Assembly (NCBI RefSeq): GCF_030272615.1
Contig: NC_081412.1
Location: 344,779,870-344,843,869, forward strand
Length of the DNA stretch: 64,000 nucleotides
Source of the DNA: Cryptomeria japonica
Taxonomy: Eukaryota > Streptophyta > Pinopsida > Cupressales > Cupressaceae
Direction: 5' to 3'
Position numbers and translations under genes: made by a program. Position 1 is the stretch's first letter; each line of letters starts with the position of its first letter. This document shows, one piece after another, positions 36,115 to 48,161 of the stretch. The notes under the pieces were generated by a model. It did no database searches. It saw only the letters and a list, made by a program, of their open reading frames with translations, and was not told the DNA's origin.

Positions 36115-37040
36115 TGGTAAACTTGTGATTGTCACAATTGGTACCCTTAGGATAGTCTTCAACCTATAGCCCACACTTCACCACTAATCCTTCATTAATA
36201 AAATTATGTGTGGCTCCACCATCCACTAGAAAAACCATCTATTGCCCCTTAAGAACACCTCTCAATCAAAATGGGCAACTTCTGGGAACTCTAGATAATG
36301 TGGCTATGGTGCTGAGTGGAATTTCTTTGGTTGTAGTATCCTTCAATTCTACCTACGGTTGTTGATACTCGTGATCTCTACCACCTCCAACACAAGCCTC
36401 TTGTTCTTCTTGTTCTCGATTATTAGACATAACCTCAATCAAATGAACTTTTCCATTCCCAAGGAAATGGTGTATAGGCTTCTAAGGTTCCTTACAATTG
36501 AAGCATAACTTCTTCCTTCTTAGTTCATTCCTGGACTCTTGATCAATTTTTGGTGGTGTGCTCTTCTGCTGATTAAAGCCCTTTTTATTCGATTTCCAAG
36601 GGTTGAAACCTTTCTTCTACGAATGAAAAGAAGGTGTGGTCTCAACGTCAACTGCTAACTCAATGGCATAATGCAAGGTGTTAGGCTTATGTGCCTTGAC
36701 CAATCCCCTTAATTTATCACTCAAACCTTCCACAAATAGCATAGTGACTCTCTTTTCTAATATATCTGGAAGCATGACAAAAAATATTTTGGAGCTCATT
36801 AATATGTGATTCCACATGTCCAACTTGTTTAAGCTGAGCCAAATCCCTGTAATAGACTTCTACATCTTTCCGGTCAAAGTGAGCAATTAGATTTTTAACA
36901 AATTCTTCATAAGAGTGTATAATGGCATGATCTTGCTACACTAATCCATCGTGCCACCAGTCATATGTTACTCCCGCCAAATGCATAGTAGCAGATTTTA
37001 TAGCCTTATCCTCCTCCATGGGCTTAAGTGATAAGAAGGA
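36115..37040 (-). pseudogene. Gypsy gag-protease fragment captured inside CACTA
   Basis: The minus strand encodes, from right to left, a retrotransposon gag domain (MHLAGVTYDWWHDGLV; SYEEFVKNLIAHFDRKDVEV; YYRDLAQLKQVGHVESHINE; LPDILEKRVTMLFVEGLSDK) and then a protease-like VDGGATHNFINEGLV near 36230-36190. Many frameshifts and stops occur. It belongs to a different gypsy group from G. No LTRs flank it, so it is a fragment acquired by the CACTA element or left from an older insertion. Confidence 0.75.
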
Positions 37041-39810
37041 TAAAGCTATACAGTTTAATAAGGTTTCTTACATAATTAAATGGAATTGAATTCCACTTTA
37101 GCTTTTTGCTCCTCATATTAATTTTTCCATCTTATTCCCTTAATTATTCCTTTCCTTAGCCTATGGGAACAAAATAGGCTGGAAAAATATTCATTATTTA
37201 AGCTAGGCGAGAAGGGACATCGTAGTATGCTTCATATCTTATGTGTATTTGCTTCATGTCTAATGTGTTTTCAGCGTGTTTATTCCATGTGTTTTTTACA
37301 TGTATGCTTTTGTCCTGTGTATGCTTCATATCTTATGTATATTCTCTTCATGTCTGATGTGTTTTCAGTGTGTTTACTCCATGCGTATTTCATGATTACT
37401 TCATGCTTAACAATTATGAAGCTATAATATTGCATCCAAATTAAAATAAGGTACATCTTTTAGACCATGAAGGCCCTTCTTCAATCTACAAACATGAGTC
37501 TCATACTTAGGCACTTCAAAGTCCCCTAGCATGTCTTAATGGGTTGATTGGGGAGGAAAAAAATGTCTCAAACACCTCTGAAAGTCAGATCTCATTAACA
37601 AACATTCACTTCCACATCTTAATAATGGCAATATGAATGAATTAACCATAATTTTTTCCTCGTGTGCCAATCTCTAGATGATACAACAAAGCTATTTGTC
37701 TCATTTGTAATAAATAGATGAGGCACCACTTGTAAATTGTCACAAAAACACCTCACAAGCAGTAGTTCACCTAATTTTGCTTGATCCTAAACATGCATTA
37801 CCTTACATACATATGAATTGCAGTGCTAATACAGAAAAATCCTCCTTATTGAATTCTTACTGCCCAAAGTTCAAATACATAGCTTTGCAAACTTATTCTA
37901 GAGATAATTTGATGTCTCATACGTACCTAGTAAAGTCTTGTACCTAGCTAGTTCTTAGTAGAGAACTTATTCACTTCTTAAGTTTACTTAGGTTTAAGGT
38001 GTTATTTTTAAAAGTTTGTCTTGCCTAAATAAGATCTTATATCTTCTCTTTATGACTTTTACTTAATTCTAGTTACCTAAGTCATTTAATATTTGACACT
38101 TTAGTTGTCTCATAACATAGGATTAAGACACATTATAATTTTGCTTAATCATATCCCCCAACCTTGTCTTTATAAGCAAGGTCATCCCATTGTATATTTC
38201 AAATTAATTCAATCAATCTTGCATTGTTGAAGCAAACCATTTTTGTCATTTTCTCTCTTGTAGAAGATATTATGGTCTAGCAATTGATCCTAAAGGTGTT
38301 GAGTCGCCATTAACTCCTACATTAAGTACAAAAGAACAAGAAGAGTTCTTGTCCAACTAGAACATTCTAACTTGCATACTTTTCCCTAGCCTTAGATCAT
38401 AAGAATCTCATTCTTAAAACTTTTGAAACTTTATAACCGTATGCATTATCTTTATCCACAATGAAGGGAAGAGCATTATTTTCTACTTTATTGTCTTCTT
38501 GATGCTTGAATTCAATTGTATTTTTTTATATAATACAATAATTTACTACCTTGGTTATAATGGTGTCCTCCATATGACCATCCTAAGCCATGAAATGTAC
38601 ATTAGTGCACACAACTCTTTAGGCCAAGGTGTGTATCCTTATTTTAAGTAGTTCACCCATATTATTCCATTTAGAATATTTTTGTGTCATTCTCTAAGGC
38701 ATTATCCCTTCACTTTATGGACAATAGATGAAACCCACAATTGTGTTATGGGACTTGTTACACACTACATATCCCATCACATGTACATAATTGTCCTATC
38801 TAAGACCCTATTATTTTCTGCCTAAACACAACACTTCATGTTTACCCTTTAGAGATCCTTCTTTCATTTGTATTGAGCTACATCATGCATTGAATACAAG
38901 CATCTATTATAGGGAAGATGTTGGGAATTACTAACTATTGTAGCATGAGGTGCCTGATGCAATCTGGACCTCCTCTTCCCAGCAAGAAAATATCTCATTA
39001 ATCTTATTACTACAAACGTTGTTACACACATAATAAGTTTTAAAGGACAGTCATAAGGATGTACTAAATAGTCATCAGAGTGTTTCAATTTCCCTACAAA
39101 CCTAGGTTAACAATGGATAAGTGAAACAAATCAGGAACTTGCAAAGACTTTGGAGAGAATATGGAGAAAGGTTTATATAAGTGTCATGAAGACAAAAGAC
39201 TGTGATAGGTATAGGAGAACATTGCAAAGTGAAGTGTACAGTGAATAGAGTTTAAGTGAACAAGAGAATAGTTGGATAGAGGTCCTTTCGCTACTCATTT
39301 TGAAGGTCAAGCTCATCATTATGTACAATAGAAAAGATGGGGAAAGATAACAACCTATATGAGTATAAAGACAATAATCATGTCCAAAATCATAAAAAGT
39401 AGGGCCATATAATGTATGGAAGAAAGTGTTGTGGAGTCGAAGTATGAAAAATTGTTGTTGCATTTTTGTTTTCAGTGTATCAAGAATCTCTTCAAGGTAG
39501 AAATCTAAAATAATTACCTTCATTGTGTCCATGGTGGGCCTTTGTTGTTGTTGGTGTAATATTAAAGTTGTTTCAAGCTATCAACATTGTTTGAAGTATA
39601 TGGAACCTATTGCGCATGTTGAAGTTATAGCTATAAGAAAAGCATACAAATATAAGGTAATCAAATTTAAGTTTCATATAATTGAGTTCTAGACAACTTG
39701 CATCAAGTAGACAGCAAAGAAATGCTAGACACTTCTCAACTTATATCTACAATGAAAAGTCATGCATATAGAAAGTGTTGAATTAGTAGCTAGCTTGGAT
39801 ACCTATCTAT
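37041..39810. other. CACTA right non-coding region, second part
   Basis: About 2.8 kb with no recognisable coding sequence. It includes an imperfect tandem duplication of roughly 94 bp at 37226-37400 (TATGCTTCATATCTTATGT...TCATGTCT-ATGTGTTTTC). The rest is AT-rich single-copy-looking sequence. Confidence 0.5.
37226..37400 (+). repeat. Tandem repeat, about 94-bp unit
   Basis: The first copy begins TATGCTTCATATCTTATGTG (37227) and the second TATGCTTCATATCTTATGTA (37320). Both contain CTTCATGTCT(A/G)ATGTGTTTTCAG and GTGTTTA(T/C)TCCATG. Confidence 0.85.
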
Positions 39811-39845
39811 TGTATTTTAATGTTGTCAATGACAATTAAAATACA
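39811..39845. repeat. Long perfect-like palindrome
   Basis: TGTATTTTAATGTTGTC and GACAATTAAAATACA form an inverted repeat with a 3-base loop and a single 1-2-base bulge. It could mark the end of a MITE or LTR remnant; no partner was identified. Confidence 0.75.
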
Positions 39846-40677
<832 letters not shown>

Positions 40678-41172
40678 AAGAAATGAATGTTCGTCAGAAT
40701 TATGATGAAGACTAAGCTTTCCACCGACGATGGAATCGTCAGACCAATAGCGTTCTCATTGGTGCAAAGTTTCTAGATTCATCAAAATTCTGACTCAAAC
40801 TACACAAACATCCAATGAGGATGTTGTATGTTCGGCGGCACTTCCTTGTCAGACGGTCATTGATGTATATTAATGGGACCGACGACACAACCGTCAGACA
40901 AACAGCATCCCTGTCAGTGCAAAGTTCCAGACTTCTGTCAAGTTTCTGGCGTCATCTCAACAAACATCCGACTGGGATGATGTATGTCCGATGACTTTTT
41001 TGGTTGGAAGAGTGATCATGCCCGCCATCAGCAGAGTCCATGGGATTGTCATATTTATGATGGTCAGAGCCATCATCGACAAGTTTGACAATGAGTTTTC
41101 AATGACTACTTTTGTCGGCACTCTGAGGAAAAAGTAGTCGCAATTCCGACAATTGGTCGTCGGAAATTGTCA
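40678..41172 (+). repeat. CACTA right subterminal repeats
   Basis: Two diverged copies of a unit of about 125 bp (around 40722-40849 and 40889-41003). Each runs from CCGACGA through CGTCAGAC(C/A)AA(T/C)AGC, GTGCAAAGTT, CAAACATCC and GATG-TGTATGT(T/C)CG. They are followed by multiple GTCGG/CCGAC motifs up to the terminus (GTCGTCGGAAATTGTCACC). Same motif class as the left end. Confidence 0.75.
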
Positions 41173-41187
41173 CCAGATGTACTAGTG
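41173..41187 (-). repeat. CACTA right terminal inverted repeat
   Basis: CCAGATGTACTAGTG, reverse complement CACTAGTACATCTGG. Followed by GAG at 41188-41190, the target duplication of 20564-20566. Confidence 0.92.
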
Positions 41188-41190
41188 GAG

Positions 41191-41823
41191 AAAAGAACTA
41201 GCAAAGAGAAGAACTGATAGAGAAGAAGAAGAGGTTGAACCAGCAAAGGTGTAGCAAAGAGTGGGTTGGAGCAGGAGATAAGGTTGTTTCATAGAAAAGG
41301 TGAATAGATAACTGGTAGAGATCTCTGTAGAGGTGAACTGCTGAAGAGACATACATGAGAGTTACAAAGTTCTTTTGTAACAAGAAGATAACTATTGTAT
41401 TCAAAATATGATTTTGTAATCACTGAGTTGGAACTCAATGCAGGGGTTAGTGCTCCTTGGGTTGGTACCCTAAAATTAGGGGTTCGTTCTCCTTGGGTTG
41501 GTTCCCTAAAGAAGGAGTGGTACTCCTTGGGTTGGTTCCCTAAATGTTGTAACTAAATGTTCCATTGTGAGGTTGGATTGGAGCAGTAGTCTCCAGTAGC
41601 ATTTCGCACTGAGGTTTTTCTCATATTAGTTTTTCCTCATACATATGGTGTTATGTGGTGTCTCTTTTATGTGTGGTTGCATTTGTTTCATTCTCCCATG
41701 TAACTAGTATGTTTGCTTTATGTTAGATCTATTAACCGGTATACACACATAGGATAGAAAAGGGAAAAGTTTGGAAATCATTGATTCACCCCCCCCCCTC
41801 TCAGCGATATCTTGTTTTCAACA
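41191..41823 (+). repeat. Element D 5' LTR, second part
   Basis: Resumes the D LTR after the CACTA element and ends CTTGTTTTCAACA directly before the primer site. It contains three copies of a CTCCTTGGGTTGGT(A/T)CCCTAAA phrase (41451-41545) and the LTR-end hairpin with a C10 tract at 41777-41808. Confidence 0.85.
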
Positions 41824-41838
41824 ATTGGTATCAGAGCC
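41824..41838 (+). promoter_or_regulatory. Element D primer-binding site
   Basis: ATTGGTATCAGAGCC immediately after the LTR end CAACA; initiator methionine tRNA type. Confidence 0.9.
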
Positions 41839-41895
41839 TGGGTTCCTGATTGATAAAGTTTCTCTAGCTTGGGTAGATTCTAGTATTTGAACACA

Positions 41896-43743
41896 ATGGT
41901 TTGTTTTGTGTCAATCCCTACTCCTATATTTGATGGTTCAAATTTTTCTATTTGGAGTTGTAGGATGGAAGTCTACCTATCCTCCTTAGGGTTTGATGTA
42001 TGGATTTTGGTTGTTAATGGCTTCCCTAGTAATGTCAGTCCTCCCACCGGTTCAGATACAGAAAGAAGAAATTGGTGTAATGATATAGCAATGAAGGTTA
42101 TACTCTTTGGGCTATTAGATGATGTCTCCTCAGAGGTGGATAGATGTAGATCGACAAAAATCTTTTGGGATAGATTGAAGAAGCTTTATGGAAATGAGCC
42201 TACTACTGCAGAAATGGTTTGTGAAGATAGGATGAGAAATGCAACTCATGTTTCTGCATATGATGAAGGAAGATTTGTTAGCAGCCACAGAAATGATGAA
42301 GAAGGAACCCACCTCTTCATGGCTCAAGAATCAAAAGATAAGAGGCACACATCTAAGAATGATCATGTAGATCATTCCTAACAGCAAGATGTGTTTGGTA
42401 GTGATAGTGAAGGTGAAGAAAAAGATGAGGCAGAAGTTGATCTTGAATGGGAACTTGTAAGTGCACTCGAAGAACTTAGTAGAGTGAGGAATGAATACAA
42501 GTTATTCAAGAATGTTGCAGTTGTGGAGAAGAACCAGTTAATAAAATGCCCTTAAGAATCTAAGAAATGTATCTCAGAGTTGAAGACTCAACAAGAACAC
42601 ACCAAGGAGTGTCGATGTAAAGATCTAGCATCTAAGCTAGAGGCCAAGGAAAAAGAGTGTCAAAGGCTAAATGAGGAACTAGAGAATCTCAGGAAAGACC
42701 TTGAGAAATATTAAGATGAGCTCAAGGTAAGGATCTAGTATGATGGCAGCAGTGATGCCTTGGATAAGATGCTAAAGAAGAAAAAGCATGCCAAGGATAT
42801 CGAAGGATTAGGAAGTGGTGTCAGTGAATGCTCCACCAGCAAGAATGTCCCTCACAATGACATTTTATTTGTCTCCTCAAATGGAGATAACAAGGAACAA
42901 ACCTTCACTGTCTAGAATACTCCCTAAAAGAAGGTAGATCTAACCACTACCAGTGAAGACATGTAGATAAGAATGAAGACCCATGCTGCAAGAAGGAGAA
43001 TCAATGCAGATACCAAAAGAAAAGGAAATATGGGAGAAGGTAGCTTCACTGGAAGTAACAAAATGAGAAGATAGCAAAGAACACCTCCTACCAGACAAGG
43101 AAATGCTACCGCGCATAAGACAAAGCAAGTGTAGGAAAAGAAGAGATTAGATGGAAGAGTTGCAGAGTGTGGACAATCTATGATCTGTCCCCAAAGAAGC
43201 AGAAATGGAGATACTAAACCGGTAAGATCTCCTCATGCTTGGAAAAACAAATTTGTAGGTCACAAGCCTCCTTTCTCCAGTTATTGTTTTGCATGCAAGG
43301 AATATGGCCATAGAGAAGATGAATGCAGAATGATGTCTAGGAATAGACAATATGTTTTTCCTAGAAACAATAATATCATTTGTTGGAGGTGTAATGGCCT
43401 TGGCCATAAAATTCATAATTGTAGAAGGATGAACAATGGAAATAGATATAGAGCATATGAGAGACAAAATGTTGCTTGGAACAAAAGTAGAAGAGGTTTT
43501 TCTCCTGCAAGATCAAGTGGTCCATCGGTTCGAGTAGCAGATTACAATGGCATGACCAGAAGAAGATGGTCTAACTGGTTTAATAGAAGGTCCTCCAATC
43601 ATGCATTAGGCATGAGCACAGTTTGGTTCTACAACAATGCTTCTGATCATGATGTAGAATCTGGCAAAGAAAGGACCCATCAAAAAAAGAAGGTAACACC
43701 TGCCCCCAAGACTGAAAATGGGAAGAAGAATGAGACCAAGTAG
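41896..43743 (+). pseudogene. Element D gag
   Basis: ATG at 41896 (MVCFVSIPTPIFDGSNFSIW) opens a copia UBN2-type gag. After FWDRLKKLYGNEP the sequence jumps to an acidic region, so part of the capsid domain is deleted. A coiled coil follows (42460-42740; KEKECQRLNEELENLRKDLE). In another frame come two knuckles, CFACKEYGHREDEC (43290-43331) and CWRCNGLGHKIHNC (43383-43424), and a basic tail to 43743. Many TAG and TAA stops. Architecture matches element E gag. No protease or polymerase follows. Confidence 0.85.
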
Positions 43744-45011
43744 GTATGGAGGAAGAAGCAAGAAGATGCAACCATGGACCGGAACTATGAATTCAATGCA
43801 TAGGGGATATCTCCTAAGGCTTAAAGGAGATGCAAAACCTTAGGGAGAGTAGTACACTGACCATATCATTCAACCCCTCAGTGAAAAAGGACAAATCGAA
43901 TAACAGGATGTTGTCGGTTAGAAAGAAGAAAATAAGATGGGAAGTGTACAGTGGCTTCCTTGGCTACACACCCATAGATCAAAGATAGATCACTACTACA
44001 TGTGTCAATAGATGGCTAATTAACAATTGGTATCAGATGCAAATTGACACAAGAATATAGGAGTTAGAGGAAGGTTCTCTAGTAGTGATGATGGACCGGT
44101 AAAAGAAACTGGTATGTGCAGAATGTTATCGGTATGTTTGCTAACAGGTACTTGCAGGTTGTAAGATAATGAGGTCCATGATCATTGCATTAACTCTGGT
44201 ACCATGGAATGAGGATTTTATGTCTTAGGTAATGTTGATGAAGACCTAAATGACAGATGTTGCCCCAGTAGTTAATTTTGTCTGCATACATCCTTTGTGG
44301 GCTAATCGGTTTGATATATGGCATGATAATGATATAGTATGCCATTGTGTACATCTAGGATCATATCATATGTTGTGGTGGCTATAATGGACATGAGAGA
44401 TCATCTGATTGATCACATATGCACAGCTCAACCGATATAAGGGGAAAGTTGGCTTCGGTTTTGAACCTGACAAGCAATAAGAACTTGAGATGTATGACTC
44501 AAGGGGACTTGACAGCCATGTTTTCTTGATTTGTATCAGACCTACTAGACTAAAGGGGAGATCAAGTGTTGATGATGCAGAACCAGCATGCTTGAACTTA
44601 TGGGTGTACTGACCGCATCAACTACATAAGAAGGAAATTGTTGTAGGAATACCCAAGAGAATTTCATGATTATGGTCTTGTATATGCATATGTTTCCGAT
44701 TTGCATATACACTTGGTTGCTAAGTAATTGGTGTTAGTTAGTGGTTGAGATCTCAATCTCAAGTGCTGACAATTGAGAGGATGAAATGCATGGTGGTTAA
44801 AGGAGAAGAAGCATCCACTAGAGAAAAAGGGGTTAGAAAATTGTTAGTGCCCGGTAGACATAAGGAGGAGAAAAACTCTGTCAGTGCTCTTTTCCATTGT
44901 TGTCAAAGCAGGAGAGAGATTATGTAGTATGTTGCATACTACATGTGTGAGAAACCATGGATCACACAAAGGGAGAGAAAGAGAATCTGTAGTACGTTGG
45001 ATACTACATGT
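43744..45011 (+). other. Element D 3' non-coding region
   Basis: Replaces the pol genes. It contains an old LTR-end-like motif (CACTGA...TTCAACCCCTCAGTG, 43855-43883) and, at 44022-44040, ACAATTGGTATCAGATGC, a second primer-site look-alike. It also holds two copies of a 19-bp palindrome (44922-44940 and 44986-45006). No protein recognised. Confidence 0.6.
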
Positions 45012-45038
45012 GTTGACATCCATGCCAAAAGGGGAGAT
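45012..45038 (+). promoter_or_regulatory. Element D polypurine tract
   Basis: GTTGACATCCATGCCAAAA then GGGGAGAT before the 3' LTR. The first part is complementary to the LTR segment 45052-45068. Confidence 0.8.
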
Positions 45039-45176
45039 TATTGGCATTGTGTTGTCATTGATGTCAACCGATATAGGATGGCAACCGCTATGGGAGATTG
45101 ATGTGCAGTGTTGTCATTGATGAATACCAAATATGGTGCCATTGATGTCATCTAGCATAGTAGGTCACCGGTAAGG
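45039..45176 (+). repeat. Element D 3' LTR, first 138 bp
   Basis: TATTGGCATTGTGTTGTCAT... aligns with 18628 onward and stops at GGTAAGG, where element A begins. The rest lies beyond the right edge. Confidence 0.85.
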
Positions 45177-46010
45177 TGTTGGCATTCTACACTCACATGA
45201 GAATGGTTGATGTTGTCATTGATGGCAACCAACCAGTAACAAGATTCTACAGGTTCACCGACAACGCAAACATCATCTACCGGCACCGGCACGCACAACA
45301 AGTTCATTCATCGGCATCTAGTTTACACAGGAAATAAAACATACCGGCACTCAGGCCAACATAAGACAAGTTTTGTTTATATGAATTGTATTGTAATGTA
45401 ATTAATTATCTGTAATCCGACATGATGTATTGTAAAGACTCATATAAGCATGAGATCTTATAAGTCATTTTGATATGAGAAACTATAAAGAATAGAAGAA
45501 AGGTGATTATGTAATAGATCATAGAAGATAGGTTATGTGAGCGATATCATTCGTCTGTAGGTTTTTGGTTAAGGTTTATGACTGAGCTTGAACCGGTACC
45601 AAATCAAGCATTGCAGATGCTATTTTGAGCAGTACATTGTCTTAGATTTAATTATCCATTTTGTAGTCAGTGAGACTCTTTCATTGAGCAATGTGCTCTA
45701 GGTTGTTGGCCTTCCTGCATGTCCAGGCCCCTATTGTAAGTAATATTTATTCATATTGGCCAGTGAGTAAATATTGTGGGTAACAAATCCCACCAAGGTT
45801 TTTCCCTTACCGGGTTTCCTTGCCAAAATATCTTGTGTTATGGTGTGCATTTATGTTGTCTCTTTTATTTCTCTTTGTTGCATTATTACTTGTTTACCGG
45901 TACAATAATTTGGGTTGCAAAGTTATAAATAAGTTCAAATATTCCATTAACCGGTTAGACACTGATTCACCCCCCTCTCAGTGTCTTTGGGACTATCATT
46001 GTATCTAACA
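45177..46010 (+). repeat. Element A 5' LTR
   Basis: 834 bp, TGTTGGCATTCTACACTCAC... to GTATCTAACA. It contains TTGTCATTGATGGCAACC near the start and a perfect hairpin AGACACTGA/TCAGTGTCT at 45957-45986. Confidence 0.9.
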
Positions 46011-46025
46011 ATTGGTATCAGAGTC
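46011..46025 (+). promoter_or_regulatory. Element A primer-binding site
   Basis: ATTGGTATCAGAGTC right after the LTR; initiator methionine tRNA type with one change near the end. Confidence 0.88.
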
Positions 46026-46080
46026 TAGTCCTCTATTTGCAAAAGCCTAACAACTTGAGGGAGATTCTAAAACCGGTACC

Positions 46081-47096
46081 GATGGAGAGTTTGAGAAAAC
46101 AATTGGAAGGAGTTCTTAAATATTTTGATGCAAAAAATTGAAGAATATCAAACTTGAAGATGATCTGAGGACTTCCCAGGAATTCATTAACAGACTTCAG
46201 GAGAACCTGGTTATAGCAAAAAACAAGAGGAAGGAACTTCATGAGAAAATGCAGAAACATGATGATGAAAAGGAAACTCTTAGGGATATTGCAGAGAAGT
46301 TGAGGCAAGAGAACACTAACATGAAGAATGAAATACAAAATTTAACCATGAGGCTATGTAAGGATATTGAAGATAGGAACAAGAATGAAGAAGACTTGAC
46401 TAGAAGACTTAATGATGGAGCAAATGAAAATCTAAGACTTTGTCATGAAAATGATATACTAAAGATAGATCGGATTCACATGCAATGTGATAAAGAGGAG
46501 CTTAGGAGACAAGTCAGAATTCTAGAAAATGAGTTGATCACTGCAAATGAACACAAAGAAAAATTCAAGAAAAGTTCAGAAATGCTTGATGACATGCTGA
46601 AAAGATAGAAACTTTATGGAGATACAATTGGACTTGGATTTGAACATGGAGAAAGTTTCGGGACTGCAAACAATCAAGATCACAGCAAACCGGTAAGACA
46701 ACCTAATGCTTATAAATTTAATGGGAAATGTTTTAATTGCAACAAATTTGGTCATAGAGTAAATTAGTGCAGATTTAGAAATAATCAAAATACAAATTTA
46801 CCCACTGGTCAATGTTCTAAATGCAATAAAGTTGGTCATAACTCAAAATATTGTAGAATGAATGTGAAATGCTATGTTTGTGGTAGATTTGGACATTTAT
46901 CTAATCAATGCAAAACACAAACCAGACAAGGATATGGAAAGGATATTCAGAGGAATAATGTAACTTGTTATGCATGTAACAAGATTGGGCATATCGAAAA
47001 AAAAATTTAGAAGCAAGACTATACCGGAGAACAATAAAGGATCTAATGAGAAGGGAAAAGAAAAAATAAACAAAATAAAGCAAGAATTTTTAAAAT
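46081..47096 (+). pseudogene. Element A ORF1: coiled coil plus zinc knuckles
   Basis: ATG at 46081 (MESLRKQLEG) matches the start of B ORF1. A one-base loss near 46136 shifts the frame, and the rest continues from 46138: a coiled coil of about 150 residues (LEDDLRTSQEFINRLQENL, IQNLTMRLCKDIEDRNKNEE), a stop at 46606, then CFNCNKFGHRVN (final Cys lost next to a stop), CSKCNKVGHNSKYC, CYVCGRFGHLSNQC and CYACNKIGHI. Spacing of the knuckles is as in B. A likely role is RNA-binding gag protein of a non-autonomous element; the capsid (UBN2) domain of copia gag is absent. Confidence 0.85.
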
Positions 47097-47306
47097 AATG
47101 GATTAAGAAGAGAGATCAGAGAGTTGATGAATCTGGCTCTGCACTAGTAGAATAGAGTAATCCTCCACTGGTAGGAGATTCTTCATCTAACTAAGGAATT
47201 ATCCTTAGAGGGTATGGCAGAAAACTGAAAATCATGCATTCTACCCTCGGTTGATGGTAAGAAGTTATATTTCTTCTTTACCGACAGATATGTTAAGACT
47301 TCACTT
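47097..47306 (+). other. Element A spacer between ORF1 and the B insertion
   Basis: Non-coding and alignable with 49179-49395 of element B (CCACTGGTAGGAGATTCTTCATC, GTTGATGG(T)(A/G)AGAAGTT). It ends with CACTT, the target duplication of B. The homologous spacer resumes at 60497. Confidence 0.75.
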
Positions 47307-48090
47307 TGTTGGCAAATGCACACTCCAATGAGAAATTGTAGGTGATTGAAGGTTTTTTCATTGATGGCAACCTTGCAATCATATGACCCCGGCAAGACAA
47401 AGATACCGGCACCAGCACCGACAGACTCTACACCAGCATACATAACACTGGCAGTGAAAGGAAGGATACCGGCACCTTGGCCGACTTCAATTTTGTTTAA
47501 AATGTATTTTGTAATTAATTATAAAATCATTGTAAGCCAACATGGCGAGTTGTAATATGACTCATATATGTATGAGATCATTTTGTAATAGGGAATGTGT
47601 GAAATAGGATGCTAAATAAGCAGACCTAATATGCGAAATATTGGTTAAGGGTTTATGTTGTAGCAAAGCTTAAACCGGTACTGAATCTGGCATAGCAGAT
47701 GTTGATCTGAAGCAGTACAAGACATTGGATTAGTATAATCCATTTTTGTAAGTCAGTGTGACTTCTTTTGTAATTGAGTAGTGAGCTCTAGGCACTTGGC
47801 CTTCTTGCATGTGTAGGACCCTATTGTAAGAGTAATATTCCCTTATTGGCTAGTAAGCGAATATTGTGGGTCACAAATCCCATTGAGGTTTTTCCCACAC
47901 TGGGTTTCCTTATTAAAACACTGTGTTATGGTGTGCTTCTCATGTTTTTGTTATTGTTCTTAGTTACTGCATTATTTCTAGTTTATCGGTACACAGTTTT
48001 AATATGCTTTTCATGTTTTAAGTCAAGTAAATTTATATACCGGTTAGATACTGATTCACACCCCTCTAAGTATCTTTGGGAATCTTAACA
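47307..48090 (+). repeat. Element B 5' LTR
   Basis: 784 bp, TGTTGGCAAATGCACACTCC... to AATCTTAACA. LTR-end hairpin AGATACT/AGTATCT at 48046-48075. Confidence 0.95.
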
Positions 48091-48105
48091 ATTGGTATCA
48101 AAGCC
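48091..48105 (+). promoter_or_regulatory. Element B primer-binding site
   Basis: ATTGGTATCAAAGCC, the initiator methionine type with a G-to-A change. Confidence 0.85.
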
Positions 48106-48161
48106 TTGTCCTCTATTTTCAAAAGTCTAACAGCTTGAGGAAGATCTTGTCACCGGTAAAG

